This document shows positions 17,809-27,117 of a stretch of DNA of 64,000 nucleotides, piece after piece. The notes beneath the pieces were generated by a model. That model worked only from the letters and a program-made list of their open reading frames with translations, ran no database searches and was not told the DNA's origin. The DNA is from CAZSDP01 sp964605665 (GTDB lineage Bacteria > Planctomycetota > UBA8108 > UBA1146): positions 35,499 to 99,498 of the forward strand of contig CAZSDP010000017.1 of NCBI GenBank assembly GCA_964605665.1, given 5' to 3'. The translations under genes were made by a program, and so were the position numbers. Each line of letters begins with the position of its first letter. The stretch's first letter is position 1.

Positions 17809-19500
17809 GTGGCATCAGATCTCACGACACGAGATATGAACCGGTGGCGTCAGTTCTATGCACTCTACAAACTTGAACACACTCTGCAGTCTTCGCGCAG
17901 TGGACTCTTCATCCTGCAGACTGGATATTTGGTCGGGCTCTCAGCTTCACTGCTTTGGGCGGTGTTCAACAATGATTGGGGATTGACTGAACCGTTTGTA
18001 GCTCTCGCTCGAGAGCTCGGCGGATTTACCTATATCGCTGCATTGATTCTCGGCCCTGTCTTGGGCGCTGGAGCTTTGGAGGAAGAGCGAGAGCGAGGCA
18101 TGATCGAGATCTTGTCCAGCTCGCCGATTCGACCGCATGACATTTTTGTCTCGATGGTGACAGCGCGAATGCTCGTGGTCGCTCAGTTTGTTCTCTCAGT
18201 CTTGCCGTTGTATGTGGTCACGATATTTCTCGGAGGGGCTTCGGCAGCGGAAATATTGCTTCGTACTTTGATCGTTACCGTGATCGCAACAGGAGCAACT
18301 ACCCTATTTACTCTCACGGAATTCGCTAGAGGGAGAGGTGCGGTTCAAACATATGGGCGACTTGTTCTTCTCATCGTGCTGACACCCCGAGGATTAGGAT
18401 TTCTGCTTCGACAGTGGATTGTTGCTACAGCCGCAGCATCTTTCCTTATCTGGATTATCAGTGAGGATCTTGGTTTCACGGTTTCTGTGGTCACAGCATT
18501 GTTGTTGCCATTTCTTTCGATGGGGAGTGCGGTTTTCTCCGATTCAATCGCTTCGCCAGAGATTCTTTGCGGGTTGTTTACGGGGTTGGTGTTGAACGTC
18601 GCTTTCTTTCGAGAAGTCAAAGCGTCGATGGAGACGTGGATATCCCGTGAGCCGAACACGGTTCCCCAGGATTCTTGGGTGCCAAAAAACACCGATAGGG
18701 TTGGCCATCGAGAGCGTCTCGGTCGGCTCATTTCTGGACTCGAGGTTTCGATAGAGGAGCAGGAAAAAGATCGTATTACGATATCGACTCAAAAAGTCGA
18801 GAAGCTCTCTGGAGTGTCTCGCAGGATCTATGAGTGGAGTGGCAAAAGTGCATTGGTAGTTCGAGCGATTTGCGATCGTTCGGTTGGGGCTGGAATAGTC
18901 TTGATATGGGCAGTTTTTCTCGGTGGCTTTCAGATGAGTCAGATTATTTGGGGGAAGTCACCTTCTCTTGGCCTGATAGCAAATTGGAACTCTGCGACCC
19001 TTCTCTTCAGCGGTTTCCTCATTTCTATCGGACTATGTCAGCTATACCCACATGGTCGATCAAGCCGTTCTGCAGAGCTCTTTCTCTCTGCACCGGTGAC
19101 TGGGACAGCATTTGTTCGTGGAACGATCTCGCTAGTCTTGATGCAGTTTTGGCCCGTCCTTTTGGTTCTATTCCTGTGTCATGGTCTCTTCGCGATACTG
19201 GTTGGATTTCAACTGTGGGTACTTGCTGCATATCTGCAGATTCTCTGTTGGTTTGGTCTTGTGGTTGGGATTTGCATGTGGGTGAGCGTGCTGTGTCGGC
19301 GATACGGTCAGCGGGTCGCGATTTCGCAGGTGATCTCCCTCGGCATTTTCTTCTTCAGTGGGCTCTCACCCTTGAATTCCGCCTCGAGTACCAACGCCAT
19401 TTCGCTCATCGGGACAGATGAGATTCTTGGTGCGGTGAATCTGCTGCTCTTCGGTGCCTTCATTCTGCTCTTTGATCGATTGACCGGTCGCGATCGGTAA
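17809..19500 (+). CDS. ABC-2 type transporter permease
   Basis: 563 residues, GTG start at 17809 directly after the ATPase stop. Roughly ten to twelve hydrophobic segments in two sets, separated by a hydrophilic loop near residues 260-345. The motif EEERERGMIEILSSSPI around residue 95 is typical of ABC-2 permeases (E-R-G-T/M-x-E-x-L). A single protein holding two permease-like halves suggests it works as a homodimer or alone with two copies of the ATPase. Ends 11 bp before the stop of the convergent DUF1080 gene. Confidence 0.9.
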   Translation: MASDLTTRDMNRWRQFYALYKLEHTLQSSRSGLFILQTGYLVGLSASLLWAVFNNDWGLTEPFVALARELGGFTYIAALILGPVLGAGALEEERERGMIEILSSSPIRPHDIFVSMVTARMLVVAQFVLSVLPLYVVTIFLGGASAAEILLRTLIVTVIATGATTLFTLTEFARGRGAVQTYGRLVLLIVLTPRGLGFLLRQWIVATAAASFLIWIISEDLGFTVSVVTALLLPFLSMGSAVFSDSIASPEILCGLFTGLVLNVAFFREVKASMETWISREPNTVPQDSWVPKNTDRVGHRERLGRLISGLEVSIEEQEKDRITISTQKVEKLSGVSRRIYEWSGKSALVVRAICDRSVGAGIVLIWAVFLGGFQMSQIIWGKSPSLGLIANWNSATLLFSGFLISIGLCQLYPHGRSSRSAELFLSAPVTGTAFVRGTISLVLMQFWPVLLVLFLCHGLFAILVGFQLWVLAAYLQILCWFGLVVGICMWVSVLCRRYGQRVAISQVISLGIFFFSGLSPLNSASSTNAISLIGTDEILGAVNLLLFGAFILLFDRLTGRDR

Positions 19501-19511
19501 AGAAGTCGTTC

Positions 19512-20438
19512 TCACTTATCGTTCGCGCTCTTCAATTCTCGAACCCATATATTTCGGAATTGCACCGGGTTGCCGTGGTCTTGCAAACGAATCGGCGCTT
19601 CGTCCGCATGCTCTTGGTATTCCGGTAGATTCCTGTGTCGCGTTGGGCCCAAGAGTATCACGTTGTTTTGTACGAGCACGCCATTGTGGAGTACCGTCGC
19701 GCGAGCGGGAGAGAGCAGCAATCCGTTGTCATTGAATTTGGGTGCGGTGAAGACAATGTCATAGGATTGCCAGCTTCCTGGAGGAAATGAAGCATTCACG
19801 ATCGGGGGGTGCTGCCCATAGATCGCTGCGGCTTGGCCATCGGGATATGTTGGGTTATGCCATGAATCTAGGATTTGTACTTCGTAACGATCCATCAGAA
19901 AGACTCCAGAATTGCCGCGGCCTTGGGAGTCCCCGACGACTTTTTCAGGAGTTCGAAACTCGAGATGCAACTGAACGTCACCGAATCCTCTTCTCGTTCG
20001 AAGATCACCAGTGCCGTTCACTTCCATGAACTGAGAATTGTGTTTCCAACGAGCAGGCCCATTAGAAGAGGTCCAAGCATCGAGATTAGCTCCGCTAAAG
20101 AGGACGAAGGCATCAGTCGGTGCCTGCTCAACAGCTGTTGATGGTGGAAGAGTGCTTTTCTCCTTATAGATCATCGTTGGCTGAGGGCGCTCTCCATCGT
20201 GAACGCGAAACATTGAACCTGGGAGTAGCGGGGTGTCGGTGTAACCGAGATTCGCGGTTACTGCAGCCGTTACCTTTGGTGAGTCAGCACTGTTGCTCGA
20301 TGCTGCCTGTAGAGTGCTATTTTGGTTGGAGTTGGGGTCAGCTTGAACGGACTCCCCCCCTTGGCAACTGGCGACGAGAAGTAGAAGGGCGCAGGGGGCA
20401 AACTTACGAAGGAGACCGTCTAGATTTTTCATTCTCAT
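19512..20438 (-). CDS. DUF1080 lipoprotein (3-keto-disaccharide hydrolase-like)
   Basis: 308 residues. A lipoprotein signal ends in the lipobox LVASC (Cys near residue 25), then a Ser/Asn-rich linker. The DUF1080 sandwich covers residues 105-305: FVLFSGANLDAWTSSNG, LHLEFRTPEK, GRGNSGVFLMDRYEVQILDS, and the closing LQDHGNPVQFRNIWVREL. This form matches the exported DUF1080 proteins common in planctomycetes. GGGAG lies upstream of either of two adjacent start codons (20438 or 20432). It stands alone on the minus strand with its own upstream region. Confidence 0.9.
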   Translation of the reverse strand: MRMKNLDGLLRKFAPCALLLLVASCQGGESVQADPNSNQNSTLQAASSNSADSPKVTAAVTANLGYTDTPLLPGSMFRVHDGERPQPTMIYKEKSTLPPSTAVEQAPTDAFVLFSGANLDAWTSSNGPARWKHNSQFMEVNGTGDLRTRRGFGDVQLHLEFRTPEKVVGDSQGRGNSGVFLMDRYEVQILDSWHNPTYPDGQAAAIYGQHPPIVNASFPPGSWQSYDIVFTAPKFNDNGLLLSPARATVLHNGVLVQNNVILLGPTRHRNLPEYQEHADEAPIRLQDHGNPVQFRNIWVRELKSANDK

Positions 20439-20816
20439 TCACTCCCTGGAGTTCAAGTTGTGAAAAGTAGGGCCGGTGGTCAAGTTGTGCGAATAGATCG
20501 TCAAGCACAGCATGACAAAACTCTGGCACAGTGGGTAGCTTTCCTAGCAATTAAAGTTGGCGTTTCACTGATGCCGGTTACAAATTGTGACAGATCTACA
20601 CTTTGCAAGTTGTGAAGTTCGTTATCTCTACGTTCAGCACAGGCATATTGATTTAGGTTATGGCACTTCTTCCAAGATCAGCTGCAGGCAGTCATTGCAT
20701 GTTCTCGTTTGAAGCTTGGACTTTGGCGAGAAGTGCGGTCTTATAGTTCGTCCTAGGGCGAGCTCCCCCATCGACTGACGCATCAATAGTTGAATTCCAG
20801 TGTGAGGTTCACCGTG
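20439..20816. other. Divergent intergenic region, 378 bp
   Basis: Lies between the DUF1080 lipoprotein (minus) and the PSCyt1 gene (plus), so it should carry promoters for both. A loose repeated theme, caagttgtg/caagttgtgaag, appears at about 20454, 20482 and 20607, with caaattgtgac near 20581. These could be binding sites of one regulator, but the spacing is irregular. No RNA or small gene is seen. Confidence 0.4.
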
Positions 20817-23800
20817 ATGGTCGAAATTCTGAGGCTAGATCGTCGCTGGAGAATTTCTGCCAGAGGAACGAGATCTTGGATCTGGGTCTTTGGCTTGTTC
20901 TCGACAATGTTGCTGATCTTCCCCGTTACTGCGGAAGATCCGGAGTTGCTGGTTCCTAAGAAAGCCGTTGGCGACCTCGTGCGTAAAGTCGAGGCCTCTT
21001 TGACGGCGGCCGGAGATCGCACTGGGCCACCTTCTTATCAACGCGAGATACGACCGATTCTCTCCGATCGTTGTTTTCTTTGTCACGGACCAGATGCTGC
21101 TGCGCGCCGGGCTGGCTTGAGGCTTGATCTTCGAGAGGATGCAATTCGTGAACGTGACGGAAGTGCAGCAATTGTCCCAGGTGATCCTCTCGCGAGTGAG
21201 TTGATCGCACGGATACATGATTCTGACGCTGATTCGGCTATGCCACCCGATGATAGTGGTAAGGCGCTCTCAGATCAGGAGCGATCGTTATTGGTGCAGT
21301 GGGTGGCGGCGGGCGCACCATATGAAACGCACTGGGCATGGCAAGCTCCCGTGCACCCCGGTTATCCGAAAGGCGATTTTTCAGAGCAAGATGAATCGAT
21401 CATCGATGCCTGGATACGAGAGGGGCTTCAGGGGACTGGGCTTGAACCAGCCGCTCGAACCGATCGTGCAACAGAGTTACGACGACTCACTCTCGATCTC
21501 ACCGGGTTACCTCCAACAATCGAGGAGCTCGATCAATATCTCGGCGATACTTCTGAAGATGCTTACGATCGAGCGATCGAAGAACTGCTCGAAACAGATC
21601 GCTCTGCAGAACACTTTGCTCGGCATTGGCTCGACGCGGCTCGCTATGCTGATACGCATGGTCTGCACCTCGACAACGAGCGAGTGATGTGGCCTTACCG
21701 CGACTGGGTCATCGATGCCTTCCGTCAGAATCTTCGTTTTGATCAGTTCACGATTGAACAGCTTGCTGGCGACATGATTCCAAGCCCAACCCTCTCTCAG
21801 CGTGTCGCAAGTGGATTCAACCGCTGCCATGTGACGACAAGCGAAGGCGGGGCGATCGACGCTGAATACTTGGTGAAGTACGCGGTTGATCGAGTGGAGA
21901 CGACCTCTACGGTCTGGTTGGGACTCACGGCGGGATGTGCTGCTTGTCACGATCACAAGTTTGATCCACTGTCTCAGCGAGAGTTCTATTCTCTCTACGC
22001 TTTCTTCAACTCAACAGCTGAAGCAGCGATGGACGGAAATGCGAAGGCTCCCGCGCCAATTGTGCAAGTCGCGACCGCTGAGCAGCGAGAACAACTCGCT
22101 CAAGTCAGCGCAAAGATCGGTGACCTAGAGAGTCGACAGAATGCTCCAGATGCCGAAACCGATCGGGAGCAGAGTCAATGGGAAGAAAAGTTAAGAACAT
22201 CGAGAGGGTCCGCCTGGGCGCTTCTAAGCAGTGAAAATGGGGCGCGCCTCAAGAGTGAAAATGAAGCGACGTTAGTGGCGCAACCGGATGGCTCATTTCT
22301 GACCACGGAAAAGGACCCAGAGGTTGATACCCACACTCTGACAGCTCCGATCGTTGGAGATGATTGGCGTAGCTTGCGAGTCGAAGCACTTACTGATCCA
22401 ACTTTGCCAAATGGTGGGCCTGGGCGAGCGACGAATTCGAACTTCGTTCTCACTGAAATCGAGGCTTTTGTTACGGACGAAGGTGGACAGAAATTTCCGA
22501 TTGAGTGGGCTGGAGCTTGGGCCGATCACCATCAACAGGGTTGGGAAATAGAGAAAGCAATCGATGGAAATCGCGATGCTCTCAACGGATGGGCGGGAGA
22601 AGGATTTTCGCGCCAGGAGAGAAGGTCTGCGATTTTTCGGTCGAAAGAGCCGTTCGGTGTACCGGGTAAAGGTACGTTAACAGTAAAGCTCTTTTACCTG
22701 AGCCCATACGCATCACATGTGCTCGGTAGAACTCGCTATGCGATCTCCAAGGAATCGGCTCCTTCGATCGCCGAAAGAGTTTGGATCGATGATGAAGAAG
22801 ATCTCGGAGCAGAACTGAAATTTGACGGCGCGGTCACCCGTTGGCCGTTCGTCAAAGAGTCTGAGGCGCCGATTCACTCCGGACTTCTCGCACGTAAACA
22901 GAGCTCAAGTCGATTGATTCAGCACTACTTCCATCAAGCCAAGAAGACACGTGACGTCCAGCCAGGAGATCGCCTCTATGCTTGGGTTTGGATCGACCCT
23001 AATGACCTTCCCGAAACAGTGATGCTGCAGGTTCATGATGGTTCCAATTGGGAACACCGAGCATTTTGGGGAGCAGACCGGATTCCATTTGGGGGTATAG
23101 GAGCCGACACTCCTGCACACCGTTCGATGGGCGAGCTTCCAGCAGCCGGGGAATGGGTTCGCCTCGAAGTGCCGTGTGATCAAGTTGGGCTATTGTCAGG
23201 TACAACTCTAGCCGGCTTTGCTTTCACTCAGTTTGGTGGCACTGTGATTTGGGATGATGCGGGCACCATTGCGGCTGACCCGATGACAGTGTTGGAGCCC
23301 ATCGTTTCGACTCCTGCAGAACATCGCGCTCCAGCGCAAGCGAATGAGCTTCGTCGGAGTTTTCGCTTGAAGCACTCTCCTCGCCATGCAGAGCTACTAA
23401 CAGCTCTCGAGGTTGCAAGGCGTGAAAAGGTTGCAGTTGAAGGTGAAATTCCCACAACACTTGTATCGCAAGAATTGCCAGAACCTCGGCCAGCCCATTT
23501 GTTGGATCGCGGTGAGTACGATCGACCAAAAGAAGTCGTTGAGCGAGATACTCCTGCGTTCTTGCCGAGCTTTTCTGAAGATCTTCCTAGAAACAGACTC
23601 GGCTTTGCTCGGTGGCTGGTTTCCGCGGATCAACCACTGACCGCTCGGGTGACGGTGAATCGAATTTGGCAGCAGTTTCTTGGCGTTGGGATTGTGCGGA
23701 CCAGTGAGGACTTTGGTCTTCAAGGAGAGTGGCCGAGTCATCCAGAGCTTCTCGATGCGCTTTCCGTCGAGCTTCTTCAGGATGGTTGGGATCTTCGCAA

Positions 23801-24539
23801 CCTGATCCGAAAGATCGTGCGCTCTGAAACCTACCGTCAAAGCTCTGCTATCACTCCAATACACCTGAAGCTAGATCCTGAAAATCGACTCTTATCGCGC
23901 GCGCCCCGCTATCGACTCGACGCGGAGGTGATTCGAGACCAGGCATTATATGTATCTGGTTTGCTGGTGGAGGATCTGGGAGGTCCTCCGGTGAAGCCAT
24001 ATCAACCACCCGGGATTTGGCAAGCAGTTGGATACACCGACTCGAATACCCAGACATTTACCCCTGGGACCGGGAGCGATCTCTATCGTCGTAGCATTTA
24101 CACCTTCTGGAAACGAACGGCTCCCCCACCATCGATGGCAATTTTCGACGCACCCAATCGCGAGACTTGCACTGTAAGAAGAGAACGAACCAATTCACCT
24201 CTTGCTGCCCTTGTTCTCCTCAATGATGTTCAGTTTGTCGAGGCTTCGCGGCACTTCGGAGGCCACTTGCTTCAGCTGGACAAGAGTGACCGCGATCGAC
24301 TGATCACTGGTTTCCGTGCAGTGACTGCAAGGTATCCATCTGAAGAGGAAATTGCAGAGTTGGTGAGAACCCTCGACTCACTATTGAAGTCATACTCCGT
24401 AGATCCGCAGTCCGCGCTCGATTTGCTCGAGGTGGGAGAGAGTCCTCGCAATGACTCTCTCGACCCAGCTGAGCTTGCGGCTTGGACTGTACTTTCGAGT
24501 TTGCTCCTCAATTTAGACGAAGCCATTACTAAGGGCTGA
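20817..24539 (+). CDS. PSCyt1 / DUF1549 / DUF1553 planctomycete exported protein
   Basis: 1240 residues from ATG 20817 (GAGG 8 nt upstream; a TTG at 20790 is the alternative). A basic segment and a hydrophobic stretch (WIWVFGLFSTMLLIFPVTA) form the export signal. The PSCyt1 domain follows, with a c-type haem motif RCFLCHGPD near residue 87. DUF1549 covers about 190-400 and contains a second CxxCH (GCAACHDHKFDP). A central insert of about 400 residues has two beta-sandwich-like stretches. DUF1553 covers about 940-1230 (NRLGFARWLVSADQPLTARV). Known family: always paired with a DUF1501 protein in planctomycetes; thought to act on complex sugars or sulfated polymers, unproven. The DUF1501 partner follows one gene later. 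Confidence 0.95.
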   Translation: MVEILRLDRRWRISARGTRSWIWVFGLFSTMLLIFPVTAEDPELLVPKKAVGDLVRKVEASLTAAGDRTGPPSYQREIRPILSDRCFLCHGPDAAARRAGLRLDLREDAIRERDGSAAIVPGDPLASELIARIHDSDADSAMPPDDSGKALSDQERSLLVQWVAAGAPYETHWAWQAPVHPGYPKGDFSEQDESIIDAWIREGLQGTGLEPAARTDRATELRRLTLDLTGLPPTIEELDQYLGDTSEDAYDRAIEELLETDRSAEHFARHWLDAARYADTHGLHLDNERVMWPYRDWVIDAFRQNLRFDQFTIEQLAGDMIPSPTLSQRVASGFNRCHVTTSEGGAIDAEYLVKYAVDRVETTSTVWLGLTAGCAACHDHKFDPLSQREFYSLYAFFNSTAEAAMDGNAKAPAPIVQVATAEQREQLAQVSAKIGDLESRQNAPDAETDREQSQWEEKLRTSRGSAWALLSSENGARLKSENEATLVAQPDGSFLTTEKDPEVDTHTLTAPIVGDDWRSLRVEALTDPTLPNGGPGRATNSNFVLTEIEAFVTDEGGQKFPIEWAGAWADHHQQGWEIEKAIDGNRDALNGWAGEGFSRQERRSAIFRSKEPFGVPGKGTLTVKLFYLSPYASHVLGRTRYAISKESAPSIAERVWIDDEEDLGAELKFDGAVTRWPFVKESEAPIHSGLLARKQSSSRLIQHYFHQAKKTRDVQPGDRLYAWVWIDPNDLPETVMLQVHDGSNWEHRAFWGADRIPFGGIGADTPAHRSMGELPAAGEWVRLEVPCDQVGLLSGTTLAGFAFTQFGGTVIWDDAGTIAADPMTVLEPIVSTPAEHRAPAQANELRRSFRLKHSPRHAELLTALEVARREKVAVEGEIPTTLVSQELPEPRPAHLLDRGEYDRPKEVVERDTPAFLPSFSEDLPRNRLGFARWLVSADQPLTARVTVNRIWQQFLGVGIVRTSEDFGLQGEWPSHPELLDALSVELLQDGWDLRNLIRKIVRSETYRQSSAITPIHLKLDPENRLLSRAPRYRLDAEVIRDQALYVSGLLVEDLGGPPVKPYQPPGIWQAVGYTDSNTQTFTPGTGSDLYRRSIYTFWKRTAPPPSMAIFDAPNRETCTVRRERTNSPLAALVLLNDVQFVEASRHFGGHLLQLDKSDRDRLITGFRAVTARYPSEEEIAELVRTLDSLLKSYSVDPQSALDLLEVGESPRNDSLDPAELAAWTVLSSLLLNLDEAITKG

Positions 24540-24572
24540 GTATTCAAGAGATAGGGCGTACCGGGTAACGCG

Positions 24573-25355
24573 ATGATTGAGACCATTGAAGGACATCTCT
24601 ACGACTACCCAAAGTACTACGACGTTTTATTCGGTTCCGAGTGGAGAGAGGAGCTCGACTTCCTTGTTGGCGCGTTCGACCAATTCTCTCCGCGGCCAGT
24701 TTCGAGCGTCTTTGAGCCAGCATGTGGAACGGGGAGATTACTCGTCCGTCTGGCGAAAGCGGGATATCAGGTTTCCGGTGTCGACCTCAACAAACCTGCG
24801 GTGGATTACTGCAATGATCGGTTAGAGCGACAAGGGTTTGATCGATCTGCGTTTGTTGGCGACATGACGAGTTTCAAACTTCCTCGAAAAGTTGGAGCTG
24901 CATTCAATTTGATCAATGGTTTTCGTCACTTGCTCAGCGAGCAGCAGGCGATCGCGCACCTGAACTGCGTTGCTCATGTCCTGCCGATAGGAGGCCTCTA
25001 TGTTCTGGGGCTTCATCTCACACCGAAAGTTGGTACCCCTCTTCAGAAAGAGAGTTGGACTGCACGGCGTGGTTCGCTTCGGGTGACGACTCGGATGTGG
25101 ACGCTAGGCTCATCTGCGAAACAAAGGATAGAGAGAGTAGGGTTTACGTATCATGTCCACACACCTTCGAAGAACTTTCGAGTGGCGGATGAGATCCACT
25201 TTCGAACTTATACGCGTTCCCAGTTCCTGAAGCTGATTGGCAAGATAGAGACACTTGAGATTGCAGCGACTTTTGATTTTGACTGTGACATAGACACGCC
25301 TGTGGAGATCGACGATGCGACCCAAGATGCCATCTTCATTTTGCGGAAATGTTAG
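24573..25355 (+). CDS. Class I SAM-dependent methyltransferase
   Basis: 260 residues. The SAM-binding motif I is VFEPACGTGRLLVRLAKAGY (residues about 50-69), with the acidic end of strand 2 in VSGVDLN. FNLINGFRHLLS corresponds to motif IV. No export signal, so cytoplasmic. It starts 33 bp after the PSCyt1 stop and lies before the DUF1501 gene, so it may be cotranscribed with them, which is unusual for that pair. The ribosome site is weak. The methyl acceptor cannot be predicted. Confidence 0.88.
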   Translation: MIETIEGHLYDYPKYYDVLFGSEWREELDFLVGAFDQFSPRPVSSVFEPACGTGRLLVRLAKAGYQVSGVDLNKPAVDYCNDRLERQGFDRSAFVGDMTSFKLPRKVGAAFNLINGFRHLLSEQQAIAHLNCVAHVLPIGGLYVLGLHLTPKVGTPLQKESWTARRGSLRVTTRMWTLGSSAKQRIERVGFTYHVHTPSKNFRVADEIHFRTYTRSQFLKLIGKIETLEIAATFDFDCDIDTPVEIDDATQDAIFILRKC

Positions 25356-25537
25356 TTGTGAAAAGGCGGGGCATTGCGGGCGCACCTTTGGAATCAACGT
25401 TGGTGTGCACTGACGTCCCGTGTGACGGTGTTTGATCGCTCCTCGATGTACCTCAGTAAACCAGCGTGAGCATTAGTTTGAGGATCGACACTCGCTGATC
25501 GGTAGAACGTGGCCTATGATTTTTGCAGGAGGGTCAA

Positions 25538-27016
25538 ATGTCTGAGTTCATTGATCAACCGAGCCCCTATTCGTTGACACGACGCCAGTTCTTCGGCCGC
25601 AGTCTTTCAAGTATCAGTTCAGGAATTGGACTGGCAGCGCTGAGTTCATTGGTGGGATCGCCTATCGCAAATGCAAACAGTCTTGCAGGTGGTACTCAGC
25701 CGGTCCTTTCAGCTCCACACTTTCGACCCAGAGCCAAGCGGGTGATTTACCTCTTCATGTCAGGAGGACCATCTCAGCTCGATTTGTTCGATTACAAGCC
25801 GAAGATGCTTGATTGGTATGATCGAGATTTCCCAGAGTCGATTCGTCTAGGGCAGCGGCTTACTACGATGACTTCGGGCCAGGCTCGTTTTCCGATTGCG
25901 CCGAGTCGTTTCAATTTTGAACGTCATGGAAAGCATGGTGCTTGGGTTTCTGAGCTCTTGCCTCACACCGCTTCAGTGGTCGATGACTTAACGATTATCC
26001 GGAGTGTCCACACCGAAGCGATTAATCATGATCCAGCGATTACTTTCATTCAGACTGGGCATCAACAACCAGGTCGGCCGAGTTTTGGTGCTTGGCTCAG
26101 CTATGGCTTGGGAAGTGTGAATCATGACTTACCGAGTTTCGTCGTTTTGACGTCGAAGTGGTCAGCAAAGCGTCCGGCTCAAGCTTTATATGAACGGTTG
26201 TGGGGAACGGGATTCCTTCCTTCGCAACATCAAGCGGTGCGATTGCGAGAACGCGGTGATCCGGTCCTCTACCTCTCCAATCCTGCAGGGGTTTCGGGGA
26301 AGACTCGTCGCGAGTTACTCGATCGGCTTGCTCGGCTGAATCGCGCACGATACGAGATGACGGGTGACCCGGAGACGATTGCCCGAATCGCTCAGTATGA
26401 AATGGCGTACCGGATGCAGTCTTCGGTACCAGAGTTGGTGGATACTTCGGATGAACCTCAGAGTGTTCTCGATCTCTATGGGCCAGATGTCGGAACCCCA
26501 GGGACCTTCTCCGCAAACTGTCTTTTGGCTCGAAGGCTTGCTGAGCGGGATGTGCGGTTCATTCAGATCTTCCATCGTGGATGGGATCAACATGGGGATC
26601 TTCCTGGAGATATTCGACTCCAGGCAGCAGACGTTGACCAGGCTTGTGCAGGGTTGCTGAAAGATCTCAAGCAGCGTGGCATGCTCGATGACACCCTCGT
26701 CGTTTGGGGGGGTGAGTTTGGCCGCACGATCTATTGTCAGGGGACTTTGTCTCTGTCCGAATATGGTCGAGATCACCATCCACGCTGCTTCACGATGTGG
26801 ATGGCGGGCGGAGGAGTAAAACCGGGTTTCGTTTATGGAAAGACCGATGACTTTGGCTACAACATTGTGGAAGACCCGGTCCATATCCACGATCTAAATG
26901 CGACGATTCTTCATCTACTAGGGATCGACCACACTCGACTGATCCATCGGCATCAAGGGCGCGACTTCCGACTCACGGATGTTCATGGTCGAGTGCTTCA
27001 CGACTTGATCGTCTGA
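25538..27016 (+). CDS. Tat-exported DUF1501 protein
   Basis: 492 residues. ATG 25538 is preferred over an upstream in-frame codon at 25523 because AGGAGGG lies at the right distance. Twin-arginine signal LTRRQFFGRS at about residue 14, with a hydrophobic stretch after it. DUF1501 belongs to the alkaline phosphatase/sulfatase superfamily: VIYLFMSGGPSQLDLFDYKP near residue 70, then DRDVRFIQIFHRGWDQHGDL, VVWGGEFGRT and GRDHHPRCFTMWMAGGGV supply the metal-ligand-like Asp/His set. It is the usual partner of PSCyt1/DUF1549/DUF1553 proteins. Exact substrate unknown. Confidence 0.93.
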   Translation: MSEFIDQPSPYSLTRRQFFGRSLSSISSGIGLAALSSLVGSPIANANSLAGGTQPVLSAPHFRPRAKRVIYLFMSGGPSQLDLFDYKPKMLDWYDRDFPESIRLGQRLTTMTSGQARFPIAPSRFNFERHGKHGAWVSELLPHTASVVDDLTIIRSVHTEAINHDPAITFIQTGHQQPGRPSFGAWLSYGLGSVNHDLPSFVVLTSKWSAKRPAQALYERLWGTGFLPSQHQAVRLRERGDPVLYLSNPAGVSGKTRRELLDRLARLNRARYEMTGDPETIARIAQYEMAYRMQSSVPELVDTSDEPQSVLDLYGPDVGTPGTFSANCLLARRLAERDVRFIQIFHRGWDQHGDLPGDIRLQAADVDQACAGLLKDLKQRGMLDDTLVVWGGEFGRTIYCQGTLSLSEYGRDHHPRCFTMWMAGGGVKPGFVYGKTDDFGYNIVEDPVHIHDLNATILHLLGIDHTRLIHRHQGRDFRLTDVHGRVLHDLIV

Positions 27017-27024
27017 ATAGACAA

Positions 27025-27064
27025 GCAGGCCATATCCTTTTGAATTCTGAAGGATACGGCCTGC
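27025..27064. terminator. Bidirectional hairpin terminator
   Basis: Arms gcaggcc-a-tatcctt (27025-27039) and aaggata-c-ggcctgc (27050-27064), with one A/C mismatch and a 10-nt loop. It lies between the DUF1501 stop at 27016 and the stop of the convergent porin gene at 27118. Confidence 0.8.
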
Positions 27065-27117
27065 CTGGATGTTTTCGGTATTCACCTAGTGTGATCTATG
27101 GGTGAACGTGAAGTGGG

